Below are positions 60,117-64,000 of a DNA stretch of 64,000 bases, piece by piece. Made by a program: the position numbers and the translations under genes. This DNA is from Rhyacophila brunnea (lineage: Eukaryota; Arthropoda; Insecta; Trichoptera; Rhyacophilidae): positions 1,798,001-1,862,000 of the forward strand of contig JAGYXB010000559.1 in NCBI GenBank assembly GCA_022495005.1. Direction: 5' to 3'. Numbering within the stretch: position 1 is the stretch's first letter; every line of letters starts with the position of its first letter. The notes below the pieces were generated by a model. The model was not told where the DNA came from. It saw only the letters and a program-made list of their open reading frames with translations, and made no database searches.

Positions 60117-61931
60117 CTACGCTGCAGGAGCTGGCGGTGGCTTTTCAGACACTCCCAGAAGAAGCTTTGGCGTCTCCACTGTAATCGGCTTACCTGTCGG
60201 CCCAGCTGGTGTTTCAGCCACCGCTGGAGCCGCAGGCGCCGCCGCAGCCGGTTCCGCTGGAGCAACAGGATTGACTTGAAGTGGAATGACTCCCAGAGGA
60301 AAAGTATCTTCAGTCGACGGCACAATCGTGCACGGCGTGTACCCATAATGCGAACCACTTCCGGGTTCACCTTGAGTGCAATTCAATCTCAACGGAGCGG
60401 GTTCAGGTTTAGGAGCCATGTTTCTTATCATGTCGCAAGGGATCTGCGTGAATTCGGTCAGACCATTGTTCTTCACGACGGCTATCGTGCAGTTAAGTTT
60501 GGTGTCACTGGTCGCAGCGGGCAGAGGAGCGGCAGGGGTGTTAGGAGCGGTAGAAGTGTTTTGAGCGACAAACGAAGAAGCGATCTCGCACGGAATTGTG
60601 ATGGTATCAGTACCGTTAGAATTACTGAGAGCTAAAGTACAATTCGAAATTCCAAGAGCTGCTGCAGTATTCCCTGCATTCGGTCTGCCCTGTGATGAAG
60701 GAGGTCCTTGGTTGGGGTTTGGATTCGATTCGCTGTTACCGTAGTAGTAATTGTTAACATTTGAACTGTGAGAGCTACTGTATCCATGGTCGTAGCCTCC
60801 GTAACCTCCGTAACCTCCGTAGTGGTGGTAGTAATGATCATGAGAATGTCCTGACCTCAGTGCATTGTAAACCGCTAGTCCTGTCAACATGCTGTTTAAA
60901 TCTGAACCAGAGCTGTAGGTATGGGAAGTCACAAAGGTTGGATGATACCCGATGGGAGACGTGGTGTATATTGGTCCTGCGTGACCATACGTGACTGGTA
61001 CAACTGGAACGGCGTGGTATACGGGAGCGTGTCCATAAGTAGGTTGATGATACATCGGCTGATTATAACTAGGCTGCTGGTGCGTAGGCTGTATATGCTG
61101 AGGATTGTAGTGTCCTGTATTGGGTTGGTGGGCGTTTCCGGAGAGTCCACCGCTCGCTGGATAGCCATGCTGGCCGCCTCCAATTGGCGTTCCGTGGTAA
61201 GGTTGATTTTGCATAGGCCTCACATTGCTGCTGGTAGCATGTCCAGATAGGCCTCCATTAGACGCGGGATATCCGTGAGCTGTACTGCCGATGTGCGAAG
61301 GCTGATTGTAATTTGGTTTCATGTTGGTGCTTGTAATGTGCGACCCAGCGCCTGTTCCAACGTGCGTATTGTGTATCGGTTGAGTATGGGTTGGCTTGAT
61401 ATTTGTACTGGTGATGTGTCCACCGACTGGAGTTCCAGTGAAAGGAGTACTCGGTTTACTTCCTCCTGATAATCCAGTGTTACTTGTTGGGTACGCATGT
61501 GATCCGCCTGATAATCCAGTGTTACTTGTCGGGTACGCATGCGATCCGCCACTTATAGATGGGGAGGGTTTCGCATTTCCTGACATTCCAGTGTGAGTTG
61601 GATAGCTGTGGGCAGGACTTGGACGAGAATACGACGGAGATGGATGACTATACGAAGGAGATGGACGACTGTAAGAAGGGGACGGATGACTGTATGAAGG
61701 AGATGGGTGGCTGTATGATGGAGACGGGTGACTATACGAAGGGGACGGATGACTGTATGAAGGAGACGGGTGACTATAAGACGGAGACGGATGACTGTAT
61801 GAAGGAGATGGATAAGAATGAGAGGGTGAACGGGATGGTGATGACCTTGATCCTCCTCCCCACTTTGGGTCACCCGCAACAAGGTCAGTATACACCAAAA
61901 TGCACAACACTGACGTAGTGAATAACTTCAT
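60117..61931 (-). CDS. Secreted Ser/Tyr/Pro/His-rich repeat protein, paralogue 2
   Basis: A single-exon frame of 604 residues. I start at 61931 ([20 protein letters not shown]), because this matches the MKLHTT start of the paralogue and a signal peptide; an in-frame Met nine codons earlier (61958) adds a non-homologous MVFLTKFIK. Residues 35-115 are about eleven 7-residue repeats (PSPSYSH). Then come two near-identical [15 protein letters not shown] units and further GYPASxGLSG motifs, a His/Tyr/Pro-rich part, a [14 protein letters not shown] segment near residue 370, and the shared C-terminal domain: C431-x16-C448, C481-x17-C499 and C518-x15-C534, each beginning NCT. A Pro/Ala-rich tail ends PPAPAA. 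Cysteine spacing matches paralogue 1 almost exactly, so the two arose by tandem duplication. Likely secreted and glycosylated; role unknown. Confidence 0.85.
   Translation of the reverse strand: MKLFTTSVLCILVYTDLVAGDPKWGGGSRSSPSRSPSHSYPSPSYSHPSPSYSHPSPSYSHPSPSYSHPSPSYSHPSPSYSHPSPSYSRPSPSYSHPSPSYSRPSPAHSYPTHTGMSGNAKPSPSISGGSHAYPTSNTGLSGGSHAYPTSNTGLSGGSKPSTPFTGTPVGGHITSTNIKPTHTQPIHNTHVGTGAGSHITSTNMKPNYNQPSHIGSTAHGYPASNGGLSGHATSSNVRPMQNQPYHGTPIGGGQHGYPASGGLSGNAHQPNTGHYNPQHIQPTHQQPSYNQPMYHQPTYGHAPVYHAVPVVPVTYGHAGPIYTTSPIGYHPTFVTSHTYSSGSDLNSMLTGLAVYNALRSGHSHDHYYHHYGGYGGYGGYDHGYSSSHSSNVNNYYYGNSESNPNPNQGPPSSQGRPNAGNTAAALGISNCTLALSNSNGTDTITIPCEIASSFVAQNTSTAPNTPAAPLPAATSDTKLNCTIAVVKNNGLTEFTQIPCDMIRNMAPKPEPAPLRLNCTQGEPGSGSHYGYTPCTIVPSTEDTFPLGVIPLQVNPVAPAEPAAAAPAAPAVAETPAGPTGKPITVETPKLLLGVSEKPPPAPAA
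61587..61829 (-). repeat. In-frame 21-bp coding minisatellite
   Basis: About eleven tandem 21-bp units encode PSPSYS(H/R). Unit length and sequence differ from the 27-bp array in the paralogue although both are at the same place in the protein, right after the signal peptide region. Confidence 0.85.
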
Positions 61932-62073
61932 TTTAATGAATTTTGTTAAAAACACCACGAAATATTATTATATTATTTTGTATCACGTCTTCAAAATTAA
62001 ATAAACGAGAGATGGGACGTGTATTTATTTGAAATCACGAAATGAACTGACGGTCGAATTGTATTGATGCCGC

Positions 62074-62081
62074 TATTTTAA
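62074..62081 (-). promoter_or_regulatory. Core promoter (TATA-like) of repeat protein paralogue 2
   Basis: TTAAAATA on the minus strand lies 26-33 nt upstream of the initiator TCAGT whose A is at 62048. The predicted leader is 117 nt to the ATG at 61931. Confidence 0.5.
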
Positions 62082-62281
62082 TGCCGGGTAGGTCGAATGT
62101 CAAGATACTGTAGTTTTTTCCTTAAGCGATAATAAATTCATGCGATGACCAATAACATAGAACATAGATAATATCGAATTAAATAATACAGATAATATTT
62201 TAATTAATAATTATTTATTATAAATTTACCAAATACGTAGGTAGTACCTTGCAAAATAACGATAATGCATATACTTATATA

Positions 62282-62639
62282 CAGTATAGCCCCTATTTTA
62301 CGTTTTTTAAGGGACTGAAAAAAAAAACCTAATTGGAGGGAAAATGTAAAAGAGGGGTATTGAAAAAAAGAACATTTAAATTATGTTTCTAAAATAATAA
62401 CGTTTTATTAAAAAACAACATTCAATTAAAATTTTTATTGAAAAATCGTTCAAATGTCACGACCCAATCATTGTCAAGCGCGCGTAACTCGCATATTTTG
62501 AATATTTCCGACGTAAATCGCGGGAAAGAAAAACGTAAATGCGGGTATTAAATGTACTGAAATACATCGGCACTGAAAAAAATACACGCAATTGCCGGGA
62601 AAACGTGAATTCCGGGCACGTAAAAACGAGGTTATACTG
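62282..62639. mobile_element. Pogo/Tigger-like MITE
   Basis: 358 bp; ends CAGTATAGCCCCTATTTTAC and CAGTATAACCTCGTTTTTAC; TA on both sides. It lies about 200 bp upstream of the paralogue 2 core promoter. Confidence 0.75.
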
Positions 62640-62939
62640 TATAAGTATTATAAAAAAGTAGTTGAAAAGGGGTTACTAAGGTTTATGATTAAATTAGTAT
62701 TATAAATTTATTTGTAAAAAAAATACACCATTCCACACTTGTGCTCTGATTTATATTTTTGCATTAGTGTTACAAGCGTAACGAAGTTTTTTTAATATCA
62801 CCATCATTATTTAAATGAACCTTACCTACAATTATTGTAAATAAGTAAGTAACCAAAACATAATGGGAAAAGTTTAGTGGCTATAATTTTCTTATTTATT
62901 TCAAACATTGCTGCCAATGAAGATAATATTAATAAACTA
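62640..62939. other. AT-rich intergenic DNA
   Basis: Nothing recognised. Confidence 0.4.
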
Positions 62940-63190
62940 TTTCTTTTATCTTTTATTCAACGAATAATTCACAAAATTTGAGATAACATTTTATATGTTG
63001 AACATACATAATTTGAAAACATTTCATGTTTATTCCATTTGATAAACATTTATAAGAATTACTTGGTAGGTACTTAAATTCGTCGTAATTAAGTAGGATG
63101 CCCGTAGTTAGTTGGTAAAACACATTGGCGCGAATCCAGGTTAAAGGTAGGCAGGTAAAAGTCCTGTCGGGCGTCGTTCAAAACTGTCAT
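62940..63190 (+). repeat. SINE-like repeat family C, copy 3
   Basis: Begins TTCAACGAATAATTCACAAA and has TTCGTCGTAATTAAG, as in the other copies; the tRNA-like end is decayed. Confidence 0.5.
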
Positions 63191-63649
63191 TTCACACAAA
63201 CTGAAATTCCAAATATTACTCATTATATACCTAAACCGATTGCAGGAGACAATTACATGGAATTTAAGGGCGCATTTAAATATAGTTAAAATTTATTGAA
63301 AACTGAAGAAACATTTATTTAGTATGCGCTGTGATCATCATCAACTCTCGTGGGTCAGTGCTTAAGGAGCTGGTCTTTCATTCCGGGTCTCCGGTGTCAT
63401 AATAATATTATAATTATGTGATTTTCTCAATGTTTGAGTGTTTATGATTGTTTCGTTTCTATTACTAACTACACAACTGTCATTGGGCCCCATGGTCTGT
63501 TTTCAGTGAAGTCCCTAAGCAAAGTTCCCTGGTCGTCCCCTTTTATGTTTAGTTTTAAATTATCTGCAAATTTATTATTTACATAATTTTATTATTTATT
63601 TTCGACTATCTGAAATAGGCAAATAAACCAAACATCTTAAATTGGAAAA
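63191..63649. other. Intergenic, nothing recognised
   Basis: No gene or repeat end seen. Confidence 0.35.
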
Positions 63650-64000
63650 CACACGGTCAAACGGGCAAAAAGTGGTGGTTTTAGGTATTGCTGTTGAAGG
63701 TATGTGACTGTGACAGGTTTGGAGAAATTCTTGTGAAATGTGCAATAAACGGCAATTACAATATATATTACAATAAAATTAATACTACAGTAACAATACA
63801 GTAAGCAATAGTTATGATATCAGGTTTTGTTAAGCTTCGGTTATTATTTAAACTAAGTTGTTGATACCTAGGTACTCTCTACTAAAGCGACAACATCGTC
63901 TGTTTTGTGGAAAACCGCCAAATGTTATTTAAAAATATATTAAACATTATTATTAATTGTATTCATTCAACGATAGCCTGCCTACATTGATTCACTTGGG
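63650..64000. repeat. Dispersed repeat, copy 2, cut by window end
   Basis: Same-strand relative of 640-958 with matching block order (AGTGGTGGTTTTAGG, GACAGGTTTGGAG, TTAAACTAAG, AAAACCGCC, GCCTGCCTAC). Confidence 0.5.

Noticed and set aside
61932..61958. Upstream in-frame Met for repeat protein paralogue 2
   Set aside because: The nine extra residues spoil the signal peptide and are not in the paralogue; the Met at 61931 fits better.
1..64000. CRISPR array, operon, phage or bacterial insertion
   Set aside because: No spaced repeats of suitable form, no ribosome-binding-site-linked gene runs; the few repeats are coding minisatellites or transposon pieces.

Overview
The window looks like nuclear DNA from an insect. 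Evidence: AT-rich sequence, spliced genes with GT..AG introns, canonical AATAAA signals, insect-type TTAGG-like stretches, tRNA-derived SINEs and very dense short DNA transposons. The abundant TAGGTA/ACCTAC runs suggest a sap-feeding hemipteran such as an aphid; this is a guess from style, not proof. No bacterial, viral or organellar gene was recognised.

Five protein genes can be supported. On the + strand, 8638-11586 is a three-exon A-kinase anchor protein 10 (D-AKAP2) homologue with split and intact RGS domains and a C-terminal PKA-binding helix. On the - strand, seven exons between 35456 and 25843 join in phase into a 363-residue GPR143 (OA1, ocular albinism type 1) receptor; its introns are packed with mobile elements. 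At 42662-42366 (-) is a 98-residue secreted acidic peptide with a two-cysteine tail. At 51684-49564 (-) and 61931-60117 (-) lie two neighbouring paralogues: secreted Ser/Tyr/Pro/His-rich repeat proteins with a shared C-terminal domain of three two-cysteine modules. Both paralogues and the small peptide gene have recognisable TATA-like core promoters and leaders of about 100-117 nt.

Most of the remainder is transposon wreckage. hAT elements dominate: at least ten different terminal-repeat types, many with 8-bp target duplications, several carrying decayed transposase (4183-4478, 15350-15661, 33735-33900, 54680-54795, 56290-57240). Other classes are TTAA-flanked MITEs, TA-flanked pogo/Tigger-like elements, foldback elements, RTE-like and jockey/CR1-like LINE remnants, Helitron-like ends, and three tRNA-derived SINE-like families. 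Many are nested, and duplicated target sites give the order of insertion: hAT into RTE, hAT into LINE, hAT into hAT, TTAA MITE into hAT MITE, SINE into hAT MITE.

No operon-like or CRISPR-like system is present. The best candidates for undescribed biology are the paralogous secreted repeat proteins with the three-module cysteine domain, and the small acidic secreted peptide.
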